Positions 25,258 to 34,411 are shown, numbered from the stretch's first letter. The stretch is 64,000 nt of DNA from Lentisphaera marina (GCF_028745505.1 NZ_JAQZZL010000001.1:868001-932000); one strand, 5' to 3'. The notes: generated from the sequence alone by a model not told the origin. A program made the numbers and translations.

Positions 25258-26355
25258 CTATGCTAAGCGCATATTTTGTCTATGAAGACGCGCAAAGTAT
25301 TCTTTACACTGAGTGAAGTTAGGGCGGTTTGCCGGGTCTTGATCGAGCATGAGTCTGAGGAAGGCAGGTAATTTCTTATCCTTAAATTCATCGAGGAAAG
25401 TGAGGCGCTCATTGGGGATGTCATCCATCTTTGTTTCAATGAAGGGGTATTTCCCAGTAATGAAAGCAATTGCTAGAATTCCTAGGGAATAAACTGCGGA
25501 AGCTCGTGTATGAACTTTATGGTAGACAGCTTCGGGAGCGAGGAAATATGCGGGTATGCCACGACTGATTTTCATGCGACTTAAAATGTCTTCACGCAGG
25601 CCATAATCACAGAGTACGCTATTACCATTGAGTTGCAGCATCACATCCGAAGCTAAAAAAGCTCCATAGCACTTATGATCTGACAAGTGTGCCGCAATAG
25701 AAGAAATTTGGCTCAGTGTAAGGGCTACTTGATCCTTGGGAAGGGCCCCGAATTTATCTAAATAGAGATTCATGCGATAAGGCGCATTATCTCTTTGGAA
25801 ATAATAGGCCGTTTCATCTTCTGTGTAATGGATGGGAGTCAGGTAGTGCTCAACTTCCAGCAAGGAATATTTCGTGAGGATATCTTTAATATCGTCAAGA
25901 GTCGATGAAGGGTTGATTTTGTCGTATACAAGTACATCGCCATAATAATCATTGGCTTTGTTTTGAGCTCGAAAAATATTGATGAAATCACTTTCATAAA
26001 TATGTTTGTCGTAAATGAATTTTTCGGTTTCGATGGGAATGCGAAACTTACTTGAGCAATGCGGGCATTGAACCTTTTCAAAGAGACTTGTGGTGCGAAA
26101 TAGGCTTGCACCTTCACATTGAGCGCAGATTATTTCTAACTCAAAGACCTCTTGTTCATCAGCAAATTCATCTGAATTTTCAGTGATAAGACGATCAATA
26201 TTATCCTTCGTTTCTTTTCCAGGAAGATAGAAATCGTCAGGTAATTCCATTTCTAATTGTGTGTGACGCCTTTTTAAAGGAGGTAGGGACGTGTGAAGGT
26301 TAAGACGTTTGAGTAAGCCATCTTTAGTACTTTCTTGATCAGTCGTTTCATTCAT
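25258..26355 (-). CDS. Zinc-ribbon pseudokinase
   Basis: The 365-residue protein starts with an acidic, disordered-looking N-terminus. A zinc ribbon follows with C77-x2-C80 and C97-x2-C100 (IICAQC and VQCPHC). A kinase-like fold covers about 115-360. Its catalytic loop reads YGAFLASDVML where an active kinase has HRDLKPxN, so the catalytic Asp is Phe, the Lys is Ala and the Asn is Val. The magnesium motif reads CDYG, the APE motif is intact (LAPEAV), and the alpha-F Asp is Ala (ASAVYSLG). It is therefore expected to be catalytically dead and to work by binding. No transmembrane helix is seen. It lies a few kb upstream of two active-looking kinases and could act as their scaffold or allosteric partner (inference). 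Confidence 0.83.
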   Translation of the reverse strand: MNETTDQESTKDGLLKRLNLHTSLPPLKRRHTQLEMELPDDFYLPGKETKDNIDRLITENSDEFADEQEVFELEIICAQCEGASLFRTTSLFEKVQCPHCSSKFRIPIETEKFIYDKHIYESDFINIFRAQNKANDYYGDVLVYDKINPSSTLDDIKDILTKYSLLEVEHYLTPIHYTEDETAYYFQRDNAPYRMNLYLDKFGALPKDQVALTLSQISSIAAHLSDHKCYGAFLASDVMLQLNGNSVLCDYGLREDILSRMKISRGIPAYFLAPEAVYHKVHTRASAVYSLGILAIAFITGKYPFIETKMDDIPNERLTFLDEFKDKKLPAFLRLMLDQDPANRPNFTQCKEYFARLHRQNMRLA

Positions 26356-26657
26356 AATTCCATCCTTGCCTGCATAATAGTTGAGGACGCGTCACTACAG
26401 GAATGCTCTTTAACTATAGTTAAACGTTTTTATTAATAACATCATAATATGAAATAGGTTACAAATTTTTATACGCTCTAACAAGTGAGGTTCTTTGAAT
26501 TTATTTGAATTTTAATATTTGTAAGGTGTAGAGTGATAATAATCAGTGATTTATACGATTTAAAAACAAAAAAAAGCTGGCCAAATTTTAAATTTGGCCA
26601 GCCTGTCACAAAACAGAAATGAATGTTAAATCATTTCACTATAACTGAGCTATGTAC
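26356..26657. other. Intergenic region with ppdK terminator
   Basis: This holds the AT-rich upstream region of the pseudokinase and, at 26563-26602, the ppdK terminator. I see no gene. Confidence 0.6.
26563..26602 (-). terminator. Rho-independent terminator of ppdK
   Basis: GCTGGCCAAATTT at 26576-26588 and its exact complement at 26590-26602 form a 13-bp stem separated by a single base on paper, so in practice the loop is the central TTTAAA. On the minus strand it is followed by eight T, then GTTTTT. Confidence 0.92.
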
Positions 26658-29462
26658 TTAGTTTCTAATGGCAGAAAGTGCCGCACTTAAACGAGCTACT
26701 GGAACTCGGTAAGGAGAGCAACTTACATAATTTAGGCCTGTTCTATGGAAGAAATCGATAGAAGCCGGATCACCACCATGTTCACCACAGATTCCGATTT
26801 TAAGGTTTTCAGAAGTATCTCTTCCGCCCTTAACACCGACCTGAACTAATTGGCCAACGCCACTTTGGTCCAGAGTTTGGAAGGGGTCATCTGGATAGAC
26901 TTCAAAATTACCCGTACCAGTCATTGGGTCACTAACACCATTTTTATAGGTCGGCAAGAAATGATTGGCATCATCTCTAGAAATCCCCAGAGTCGTTTGC
27001 GTTAGATCATTTGTACCGAAAGAAAAGAAGTCGGCATGTTTGGCTATTTCACCTGCTTGTAGAGCGGCACGTGGGAGTTCTATCATTGTTCCCACAGAGT
27101 AATCAACTCTAGCATTGAGTTCGGCAAAGAGTTCTTCTGCAACTTTGTCGATTAACATGCGTTGGTGAATGAGTTCATTCTCATGCATAATAATTGGCAC
27201 CATGATTTCTGGCTTGCAGGGAACTAAAGCACTATTTAATTCCAAAGCAGCTTCCAAAATAGCTCTGACTTGTACTCGAGTTAGTTCAGGTTTTAGGATA
27301 CCTAAACGACAACCACGAAAACCGAGCATGGGGTTGTGTTCAGCCATGTCACCTAAACTAGCTGTGAGATCGTCTTCACTAACTTTTAATGCCTTAGCCG
27401 TTTTTGCTTTATCTCCATCATTATGAGGCATGAATTCATGCATCGGTGGATCGAGTAAGCGAACAGTCGCAGGGCGGCCATCAAGTGTTTTGAAAACAGC
27501 AGTGAAATCTTCCTTGAGGAAGTGTTCAATATGACTTAAAGCAAGGTTCTTGATTTCTTCGTCTTTCGCCAGCATAACTTGGCGAAGGAGTAAAAGGCGA
27601 TCGTCGCTACTGAACATGTGCTCAACGCGGGCGAGTCCAATTCCTTCTGCACCTAAACTCAAGGCAACATTAAGATCTCGAGCTGTATCGGCATTAGTAC
27701 GGATCTGCAAAGTTCTGTACTTATCAGCCCAAGCCATAATTTGCTGATAATGACGGCAAACTTCAGATTGATTTGGATCAATACATTTGTCAATAAAAGC
27801 CTGACTAATTTCAGAAGGAGAGGTTTCGATTTTACAGAAGAAAACTTCGCCAGTGCTACCATCAATAGAGATGTTGTCACCTTCTTTAATAGTTTCACCT
27901 TTATAGGTAATCGTTTTCAACTCTTCGTCAACGACTAAGCCAGTTAAACCACAAACACAGGGCTTACCAAATTGTCTGGCAACTACTGCCGCGTGAGAAG
28001 TGGCACCACCTCGAACGGTGAGTACACCCTCAGCAGCCATCATACCACCAAAGTCAGAAGGAGAAGTATCAGTACGAACGAGTACGCAAGGGAAACCTTG
28101 CTTTTTGTACCATTCGGCTTTGGTAGCACTAAGAGCAACTATGCCTGACGCCGCACCAGGACCCGCATTTAAGCCAGCACCCATGAGCTTGTCTTTTGCT
28201 TTGACTTTGTCATCGGCGTTAAATATAGGAGAGAGCATTTGTTCAATAGAAGCAGGTTCGATGCGACCAAGAGCTGTTTTCTCATCGACTAAACCTTCTT
28301 TCACCATATCGACTGCAATTTTTACTTGTGCAAAACCACTGCGTTTACCATCACGAGTTTGTAAGATGTAGAGTTTTTCTTCTTCAACCGTGAATTCCAC
28401 ATCTTGCATGTCAGTATAATGTTTTTCTAAAGTCTCAAAAACCTGCGTTAGCTCGATATAAGTTTCAGGCATGAGCTCTTCCATAGACTGGCCTTGTAAA
28501 TCCTTAGCTTTTGCGCTTTCCGCAGAGATAGGTAATGGAGTGCGAACACCAGCAACCACATCTTCACCTTGTGCATTGATTAGGTATTCACCAAAGTATT
28601 TCTTTTCACCAGTAGAAGGATTACGAGTGAAGGCAACTCCAGTTGCAGAAGTCTCACCTTTATTACCAAATGCCATAGCTTGAACATTTACGGCTGTACC
28701 CCAATCAGAAGGAATGTTTTGAATCTTTCTGTAGAGAACGGCACGATCTGTATTCCAAGAATCAAAAACGGCTTCAATAGCAGCGTAAAGTTGATCTTGT
28801 GGTTTTTGCGGGAAGGCTTCACCACTAAGTTTTGCATAGAGCTCTTTGAGTTCAAGGCAGATTTCTTTGAGTTGATCAACACTGAGCTCAGTATCTTGCT
28901 CAATACCAGCTTTAGCCTTATTGGCTTCAATGATATGTTCAAAATCTTCACCGTTTAAGCCTTTAACAACATCGGCATACATCACAATAAAGCGACGGTA
29001 AGAGTCGTAAGCCATGCGAGCATTATTTGTTTTTGCAGCTAAACCCTGAACAGCAAGATCAGTTAAACCTAAGTTGAGGACAGTGTCCATCATACCAGGC
29101 ATACTTACTCTAGCGCCAGAACGGACAGAGACGAGTAGAGGATTAGCTTCAGAACCAAATTCAGTTCCCATTTGTTCTTCCATTAGGCGAACAGCTTGGT
29201 CAACTTCAGTTTTTAGATCTGTAGGGAGTACACGTCCCTGTTCGTTATAAAATGTGCACATGGTGGTTGGAATGGTAAAGCCTGGAGGTACCGGAATACC
29301 TATGGATGCCATTTCAGCAAGGTTGGCACCCTTGCCCCCCAAGAGGTTTTTCATGGATGCATTACCATCGTTGTTAATTTTTCCGAAATGGTAGACCCTG
29401 AATGGATTGATTTCAGTTTCGGCCACTGTGTTGATGTCAGTTTGGACCTGTGTTTTCATCAT
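26658..29462 (-). CDS. ppdK: Pyruvate, phosphate dikinase
   Basis: The ATG-ATG at 29462 is chosen because AAGGAA stands 5-6 nt upstream; a longer frame would begin at 29495. The protein interconverts pyruvate, ATP and phosphate with phosphoenolpyruvate, AMP and pyrophosphate in the cytoplasm. The ATP-grasp domain opens with NLLGGKGANLAEMASIGIPV. The phosphohistidine domain carries GGATSHAAVVARQFGKPC with the swivelling His. The C-terminal TIM barrel has TVRLLDPPMHEFMP, GFRGCRLG and GICGEHGGDP, with the Cys of GICGEHGG as the expected acid. The 934-residue length is normal. It is monocistronic, with its own terminator, and lies divergently from a sigma/FecR pair. Direction in vivo (gluconeogenic or pyrophosphate-linked glycolysis) is not determinable. 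Confidence 0.97.
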   Translation of the reverse strand: MMKTQVQTDINTVAETEINPFRVYHFGKINNDGNASMKNLLGGKGANLAEMASIGIPVPPGFTIPTTMCTFYNEQGRVLPTDLKTEVDQAVRLMEEQMGTEFGSEANPLLVSVRSGARVSMPGMMDTVLNLGLTDLAVQGLAAKTNNARMAYDSYRRFIVMYADVVKGLNGEDFEHIIEANKAKAGIEQDTELSVDQLKEICLELKELYAKLSGEAFPQKPQDQLYAAIEAVFDSWNTDRAVLYRKIQNIPSDWGTAVNVQAMAFGNKGETSATGVAFTRNPSTGEKKYFGEYLINAQGEDVVAGVRTPLPISAESAKAKDLQGQSMEELMPETYIELTQVFETLEKHYTDMQDVEFTVEEEKLYILQTRDGKRSGFAQVKIAVDMVKEGLVDEKTALGRIEPASIEQMLSPIFNADDKVKAKDKLMGAGLNAGPGAASGIVALSATKAEWYKKQGFPCVLVRTDTSPSDFGGMMAAEGVLTVRGGATSHAAVVARQFGKPCVCGLTGLVVDEELKTITYKGETIKEGDNISIDGSTGEVFFCKIETSPSEISQAFIDKCIDPNQSEVCRHYQQIMAWADKYRTLQIRTNADTARDLNVALSLGAEGIGLARVEHMFSSDDRLLLLRQVMLAKDEEIKNLALSHIEHFLKEDFTAVFKTLDGRPATVRLLDPPMHEFMPHNDGDKAKTAKALKVSEDDLTASLGDMAEHNPMLGFRGCRLGILKPELTRVQVRAILEAALELNSALVPCKPEIMVPIIMHENELIHQRMLIDKVAEELFAELNARVDYSVGTMIELPRAALQAGEIAKHADFFSFGTNDLTQTTLGISRDDANHFLPTYKNGVSDPMTGTGNFEVYPDDPFQTLDQSGVGQLVQVGVKGGRDTSENLKIGICGEHGGDPASIDFFHRTGLNYVSCSPYRVPVARLSAALSAIRN

Positions 29463-29495
29463 TTGTTCCTTGGTTGGGTGTATCGTCTGATACAT

Positions 29496-30015
29496 TTTTC
29501 AGCGTGAGCTGAGGTTTTATAATAGGCTGGAGATCTCTTGATCACCTCTTAGCCAAAATTGCCGTAGCAAAAAGTGTATTTTAAACATGCTTATTTTGTT
29601 CCTTATGTCATAAATTTATGACACAAGACTTGTTTTGAGCATTTTGTAAAGAGCTTTTTATCACCTTAATCAAATTTTTATTGTTTTTTAGTTTATGACA
29701 TAAGAAACGAGAATAAAGAAGGGGTGTTACAGTTTTTTTTGGAAAAAACTTCAAACTTTATTTTTTTCGGATAAACACCTTCTGTAAAAGGTTTCCTGAG
29801 TTAGGATTCGTGTTAAAACCAGTTATTTACAGAAAACAATGAATGATAAAAGTTAGGGCGAATTCAAAGGCAGTGCAATAACATTCTCCATGCGGGTACA
29901 CATGGAGAAATTTTATTTTAATTTCATTTTATGTGGGAAAAAATAAGAATTGTGGGGAGATAGTAAAAAGGCACTTTACATTGTTTGTTTAAACATAGAA
30001 AAAATCAGAGTTTTA
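29496..30015. other. Long divergent intergenic region with possible structured RNA
   Basis: The region upstream of both ppdK and the sigma gene at 30016 has no convincing coding frame. It contains several inverted repeats on the plus strand. TTCTGTAAA at 29780-29788 pairs with TTTACAGAA at 29826-29834 and encloses GGTTT/AAACC. ATTCTCCATG at 29883-29892 pairs with CATGGAGAA at 29901-29909 and is followed by a T-rich stretch. These could be an RNA leader or a small RNA ending in a terminator; I do not recognise a known class. Confidence 0.4.
29883..29925 (+). terminator. Possible terminator or hairpin upstream of the sigma gene
   Basis: A 9-bp stem (TTCTCCATG/CATGGAGAA) with an 8-nt loop is followed by ATTTTATTTTAATTT. 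It looks like a moderately strong plus-strand terminator although no plus-strand gene is recognised before it. It may end an unannotated small RNA or attenuate the sigma transcript. Confidence 0.4.
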
Positions 30016-30537
30016 ATGGATAATCACAATCAGGAAACATTTGTTATTCTCCTTGGTCAGGTACAACCCGACCTAAGGCGTTATATATATTCCCTTTGTC
30101 ACAACATGGGTGATACGGAAGATATTTTTCAAGAGACATCTTTGGCGCTTTGGCGCAAGTTTGAGACTTATGATAAATCTCAGCCTTTCCTCAATTGGTC
30201 CTTTCGCTTTGCTTATTATGAAGTGATGAAATTTAGGGAGAAGAGTAAAAAACGTCAGCTCTTATCTGAAGAAACCTTAAAATTACTCTCCGAAGAATGC
30301 CAGAAATCTCAGGATATTAAGAAAGAGCACGAACGTTTTTTGAGTGATTGCGTGACTAAGTTGGCGAGTGATGAACAAGAATTAGTGAATATGCGTTATT
30401 CGCAAAAAATGACCGTAGTTAAAATGAATCAGCATTTTGGTGAAACAGGCAAGAAAATTTATCGTGCCCTAGAGAGGATTCGTTTTAAGCTCTATGCATG
30501 CATTGATAATAAATTGGAAAGCGAGGGCTTGAAATGA
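30016..30537 (+). CDS. Sigma-70 family (ECF-like) factor of the Rhodopirellula/Verrucomicrobium type
   Basis: The ATG at 30016 (MDNHNQETFVILLGQVQPDL) is chosen over an in-frame TTG at 29950, as it is the normal N-terminus of this group. Region 2 is seen as LRRYIYSLCHNMGDTEDIFQ, TSLALWRKFETYD and FLNWSFRFAYYEVMKFREK; region 4 as LASDEQELVNMRYSQKMTVV with a terminal helix. The 173-residue protein overlaps the next gene by 4 nt (ATGA), so the two are translationally coupled. The partner is a FecR-domain membrane protein, the usual companion of this sigma group in PVC bacteria. It would be released or activated upon an external signal sensed by that partner; target genes are unknown. Confidence 0.88.
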   Translation: MDNHNQETFVILLGQVQPDLRRYIYSLCHNMGDTEDIFQETSLALWRKFETYDKSQPFLNWSFRFAYYEVMKFREKSKKRQLLSEETLKLLSEECQKSQDIKKEHERFLSDCVTKLASDEQELVNMRYSQKMTVVKMNQHFGETGKKIYRALERIRFKLYACIDNKLESEGLK

Positions 30538-32111
30538 ATTTGGAAACACGACTTAAACAGCTTGTTTCAGGCCTTCTGGATGACAATTTATCTAAGGAAG
30601 ATGCTAAGGAATTGGATCAATTACTAAAGGACAATGAAGAAGCAAGGAAGATTTATCGTCGCATGATGGATATGGAAATGAGCCTTCATGAGAGTGCTGA
30701 CTTTGAGCTTCCCTTCCAGGATTTACCTGAGCCAGAAGAAATGCCCGATAAATTTAGAAGTACTCGCTTTCAGTTACATGTCTTTCAGGCAATTGCAGCT
30801 TGCTTGGTCACAGCTTTAATTATCAGCCTCTCAGTAAAATCATCAAAAATAGAAACTCCAGCAAGAGTTCAGCTTCCTCATGTGAAAAATGAAATCGAAG
30901 CGATTTCTTTGGCAAAGATTGCTGACTTGAGTCAAGATGTGCAATGGCAAGGGACAAAGCGTAAGCTAGAAGAGATGATTTTTGAAGAAATATTAGAAAT
31001 TGATTCTGGTATGGTCCTGCTTCGCTATGAAAATGGCGCTGAGATTAAGTTAGAGGGACCATGTCGATATGAATTGAAGTCATTGACTTATTCGAAGCTC
31101 GCCTATGGTTCTTTGGCCGCTAGAATTCCGCAAGCGGCACAAGGTTTTACTGTTGATTCGCCCACGGCTTCAGTGGTAGATTTGGGGACAGAATTTTCCA
31201 TGTTGGTAAAAGAGGATGGTGAGACCGAAGTTTTTGTTTTTGAGGGTGAAGTTGAAACCTCATTGATTGGTGAAGATGGGAACTCCTTAAAACATGCGCG
31301 ACTTTCAAAAAATGAAGGGGTCAAAATCGGCAAGGATCTCGAATTGCTTGACGAAGTGAATCACGCATCAAGTTTTATACGCATGGATGCACAGGATAAT
31401 CCTCCGATAGATATTAGCCCTGCTTATGTACAAGCTGTAAGTAACGATGATCCGGTGGCTTATTGGCGTTTTGAGCAAGGCCGTGAATTTTTAAATGAAA
31501 AGAGCGAGCTCTATCCCATGAGTTTTGAAAATGGTTTGGAAGCCCTTGATGGTTTCCTGTCTTTCCAGCAAGATAATGAGCATTTTATCCAAGTTGATTC
31601 CCCGATTGAGGGGATTAATTCGAACGGCTACAGTGTGGAGTTTTGGATTAACCCTGATGAGTATAGAAGTCAGATGTCATTGCTGTCCTTTGTTCTACCC
31701 GGTAAACCAACATGGCACTTGTTGTATACATCCTTGACAGGGAAAAATGACGGTCTTCGACATTCTCCATTTAATGTACGTATGTCGAGCCGTTTTCCAG
31801 CTGCCAATGGCAGTGGGCACAACTGCTTCTCCAATCAAAAATTTGAGCTTCAAGAATGGAGTCATTATGTATTTGTCAAAGATGAAGAGAGTTTGAAGAT
31901 ATATATAAACGGTGACTTAGCTAACTCCGTGGCGACTAATTTGGGCTCGGATGATCAAGCCTATCAGCTTTGTTTTGGAAGAATCGATCCAGAAAGAAGT
32001 ATGCGCTATTTCGTTGGCCAAATGGATGAGCTGGCGATCTATAATTATCCTTTGACAGCACAACAAATCCAATCGCATTTCCATGCGCAATCAAAAGTGC
32101 ATTCGAACTAG
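30534..32111 (+). CDS. FecR-domain anti-sigma/sensor protein with C-terminal LamG domain
   Basis: The N-terminal 90 residues (LKQLVSGLLDDNLSKEDAKE and so on) resemble the cytoplasmic anti-sigma segment. One transmembrane helix follows (FQAIAACLVTALIISLSV, about residues 84-101). Outside it come a FecR domain (LLRYENGAEIKLEGPCRYEL, TVDSPTASVVDLGTEFSMLV, EVFVFEGEVET) and, from about residue 305, a LamG/concanavalin domain (VAYWRFEQGREFLN, YSVEFWINPDEY, GQMDELAIYNYPLTAQQIQS). It is therefore a one-protein link between possible glycan binding outside and a sigma factor inside. The start overlaps the sigma stop. That the LamG part senses a polysaccharide is inference. The gene ends the pair; nothing follows closely on the plus strand. 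Confidence 0.88.
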   Translation: MNLETRLKQLVSGLLDDNLSKEDAKELDQLLKDNEEARKIYRRMMDMEMSLHESADFELPFQDLPEPEEMPDKFRSTRFQLHVFQAIAACLVTALIISLSVKSSKIETPARVQLPHVKNEIEAISLAKIADLSQDVQWQGTKRKLEEMIFEEILEIDSGMVLLRYENGAEIKLEGPCRYELKSLTYSKLAYGSLAARIPQAAQGFTVDSPTASVVDLGTEFSMLVKEDGETEVFVFEGEVETSLIGEDGNSLKHARLSKNEGVKIGKDLELLDEVNHASSFIRMDAQDNPPIDISPAYVQAVSNDDPVAYWRFEQGREFLNEKSELYPMSFENGLEALDGFLSFQQDNEHFIQVDSPIEGINSNGYSVEFWINPDEYRSQMSLLSFVLPGKPTWHLLYTSLTGKNDGLRHSPFNVRMSSRFPAANGSGHNCFSNQKFELQEWSHYVFVKDEESLKIYINGDLANSVATNLGSDDQAYQLCFGRIDPERSMRYFVGQMDELAIYNYPLTAQQIQSHFHAQSKVHSN

Positions 32112-32363
32112 ATTCTAGTCTTATTAAAAGGCGAAGACAACTTTGATTTAGCGTAATGGTATTGAACACTAAGCTTCTGTTTGGTTTTTTTGACTAAAAT
32201 AATATTTTATATCTATGCCACGGATACTTTTTTGAAAATCATTAACACTTTGTAATTGGTGGATAGATGAATTAGAAATGAAAAAAATCACAGAACAATA
32301 CATCGGTTGATAGGGATTTTGATGCCCCACTGAGTTTGTGGACACGTGCTACGGATGATTAAG

Positions 32364-32954
32364 CTACTTGCTTTTACCCTGACTAAAAAATCCTGCTAGA
32401 GTCAAAATTCCAAAGAGACTCAACCAAATAATGTGAAAAGTCTTTGATTGTGAGACGAGGATGTTCTGCTCTAAAATATCGTGCATCGAGAGGATGAGAA
32501 AAAAGCTGTGCGTAAAAAGTGCGGCTCCATATAGCGAAGTGATGAGAACGATGACTTTGTCTTTCATCAATGCAGCAATCATTCCCAAGAATAGAGAAAG
32601 AGTTATGGTCGCCGCCATGGGTAACCAATCCGGATCATGAGGGACAAAGCCCTGAATAAAGGGGTAGAGCATGAAGGCACTCGAGGCGCCAAGGATAAAA
32701 GTCCCAGCACCATGCACAACTTTTGAAAGCCAGAGGCCGAAAATCGCTAGTAGACCTGCAATTGTACAGGGTATCCATAGAGAACTATCATTGATTTGAA
32801 TTCCGATTAACCAACCCAAAAAACCTAAACTCAAAGCACAGGCAATAGCCAAAAGTGCTTTGAATAACTTTAAACCTTTAAAAATAAATAAAAGGGCAAG
32901 TAGGGGGAGGGTGTAAATGATCCAGGAATCGAGTTGATCAATGACAGTTTCCAT
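32364..32954 (-). CDS. Multi-pass membrane protein, DUF4203/TMEM198-like
   Basis: The 196-residue protein is almost entirely hydrophobic, with about six or seven helices such as WIIYTLPLLALLFIF, ALLAIACALSLGFLGWLIGI and TFHIIWLSLFGILTLAGFF. The arrangement, with a Gly-rich second and third helix, recalls DUF4203 (TMEM198-like) proteins, whose function is not known. It lies 4 nt after the zinc-ribbon CpXC-like gene and is probably co-transcribed with it. No catalytic motif is visible. Confidence 0.75.
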   Translation of the reverse strand: METVIDQLDSWIIYTLPLLALLFIFKGLKLFKALLAIACALSLGFLGWLIGIQINDSSLWIPCTIAGLLAIFGLWLSKVVHGAGTFILGASSAFMLYPFIQGFVPHDPDWLPMAATITLSLFLGMIAALMKDKVIVLITSLYGAALFTHSFFLILSMHDILEQNILVSQSKTFHIIWLSLFGILTLAGFFSQGKSK

Positions 32955-32958
32955 CAGT

Positions 32959-33600
32959 TTATTTGTCCATTAAGCTCTCTACTTGTACGTAGAGACTTGG
33001 GAAAATAGCATCAGGGTCGAATTCATTATGTTCATCATCGACAAATTGCTGGTAAACTTCCATGGGAACAGAGAGGGTCTGTTCGGCCTTGCCAGTTTTA
33101 CGAGCCATTAAAGTGAATTCCAAATGATCATTCTCTGTCGTGTTGAAATCATAATAGAGGTCTTGTAATGGCCACACGGCATCGCCATTGCGGTACATGA
33201 CGAATTTGATGTACTCCATAATACGGTCATCAATATTGTTGATGTAGGCGGCAATCTTTTCAATGAATTGATTGCGATCTAAAACAAGGCGAGCTTCGGG
33301 GTCGAGTTCAGGAGGAAGCTCTGAAGCCATTTCATCGAGAACAATCTGCATTTGCTTTTCTGTTTCACGCCAATCTTCACCCTCAGCACGAGGTTTGAAA
33401 AAGATGATGAATTGACCATCTTCACTGCGGAAAGTTATGGGAGTTTGTACGTGAAATTCAATGGCACATTCATGGCAATTGACGCGGTTTAATGAACCTT
33501 CAAACAGTTCTTGGATTGCAGAGCTTTGTTCATGAATGGAATCAACGATCTCGTATTCGATGGGAGCTTCACAATTGGGACAGCTAATTTGGTTTTCCAT
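32959..33600 (-). CDS. CpXC-domain-like zinc-ribbon protein
   Basis: The N-terminus QISCPNCEAPIEYEIVDS and, about 35 residues later, VNCHECAIEFHVQTPITF supply two CxxC pairs that can bind one zinc. This spacing and the surrounding residues match the CpXC domain (family of unknown function). The C-terminal 130 residues are acidic and mixed, with no recognised fold (RLVLDRNQFIEKIAAYINNI, YRNGDAVWPLQDLYYDF). The 213-residue protein is cytoplasmic, with no signal or membrane segment. It is followed after 4 nt by the DUF4203-like membrane protein, so the two may work together. Confidence 0.75.
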   Translation of the reverse strand: MENQISCPNCEAPIEYEIVDSIHEQSSAIQELFEGSLNRVNCHECAIEFHVQTPITFRSEDGQFIIFFKPRAEGEDWRETEKQMQIVLDEMASELPPELDPEARLVLDRNQFIEKIAAYINNIDDRIMEYIKFVMYRNGDAVWPLQDLYYDFNTTENDHLEFTLMARKTGKAEQTLSVPMEVYQQFVDDEHNEFDPDAIFPSLYVQVESLMDK

Positions 33601-33756
33601 AGAAATGGGGACTTCTTTTTAGTTTTAAAATATTGTGATTTAATATGTATAGAATCGCCAAAATTTAAAGGGGGGAGCAGGAGATTTTAATGAGTCCTTG
33701 CATGAGCTAGGAAATTATGGTATCTTAAGTAATTTTTTAATTAAAAGGAAGCGAAA

Positions 33757-34344
33757 ATGGAAATTGAATTATTAACGGGTTTATGCATCGGCATTGGTTT
33801 GAGCGCCGCATGTGGTTTTAGAGTATTTGTTCCCATGTTGGGTGTTAGCCTTGCGTCACGTGCAGGGCATATGGAATTGGGCTCAGGTTTTGAATGGTTA
33901 GGTGGTGATCTAGCTATGATCGTTTTATTGATTGCGACTATTTGTGAAGTCGCGGCCTATTTTGTGCCATGGGTAGATAACTTACTCGACACAATTGCGG
34001 CTCCCGCAGCAGTTGTAGCAGGCACAATCCTAACTGGCGCGATGACGGGTGAAATGAGTCCAGTTCTTAAATGGTCATTGGCCTTAATTGCTGGTGGTGG
34101 CGCAGCCGCTACAGTGCAAGCTGTGACGACTGTCGTTCGCGGAACTTCCACAGTGACCACTGGTGGTATAGGAAACCCCGTGGTAGCGGCAGGTGAACTT
34201 GCCGGCGCAACTGGCGTGACACTCTTAGCCGTATTTGTTCCCATTGCCGCAGTTATCCTTGTCATGGCAGCGCTCATCTATCTCGGTTTCCGAGTGATGA
34301 AGAAAAAGCCAAAGACAGAATTAGCTCAGCAATCCCCCGCGTAG
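33757..34344 (+). CDS. DUF4126 family membrane protein
   Basis: MEIELLTGLCIGIGLSAACGFRVFVPML is the conserved start of DUF4126, followed by helices (LAMIVLLIATICEVAAYFVP, a GAMTGEMSP loop, LKWSLALIAGGGAAATVQAV, a VVRGTSTVTTGGIGNPVVA loop) and a final helix before a basic tail (MKKKPKTELAQQS). AAGGAAGCGAAA precedes the ATG as a ribosome site. The family's function is unknown; it is widespread in bacteria. It is monocistronic, with a terminator just after it shared with valS, which converges from the other side. Confidence 0.9.
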   Translation: MEIELLTGLCIGIGLSAACGFRVFVPMLGVSLASRAGHMELGSGFEWLGGDLAMIVLLIATICEVAAYFVPWVDNLLDTIAAPAAVVAGTILTGAMTGEMSPVLKWSLALIAGGGAAATVQAVTTVVRGTSTVTTGGIGNPVVAAGELAGATGVTLLAVFVPIAAVILVMAALIYLGFRVMKKKPKTELAQQSPA

Positions 34345-34362
34345 AACTTCCTACACAGATAC

Positions 34363-34393
34363 AAAAAAAGCCTCCGAGATTGGAGGCTTTTTT
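34363..34393. terminator. Bidirectional terminator between the DUF4126 gene and valS
   Basis: AAAAAAAGCCTCC and GGAGGCTTTTTT form a 7-8-bp stem with a 6-nt loop, with A and T runs on either side. It can therefore end both converging transcripts. Confidence 0.92.
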
Positions 34394-34411
34394 ATGGGCT
34401 AGAACTGAGGT

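Noticed and set aside
32320..32363. GCCCCACTGAGTTTGTGGACACGTGC as a possible insertion-sequence end
   Set aside because: It recalls the TGTCCAC ends of some elements, but there is no partner repeat or transposase remnant nearby.
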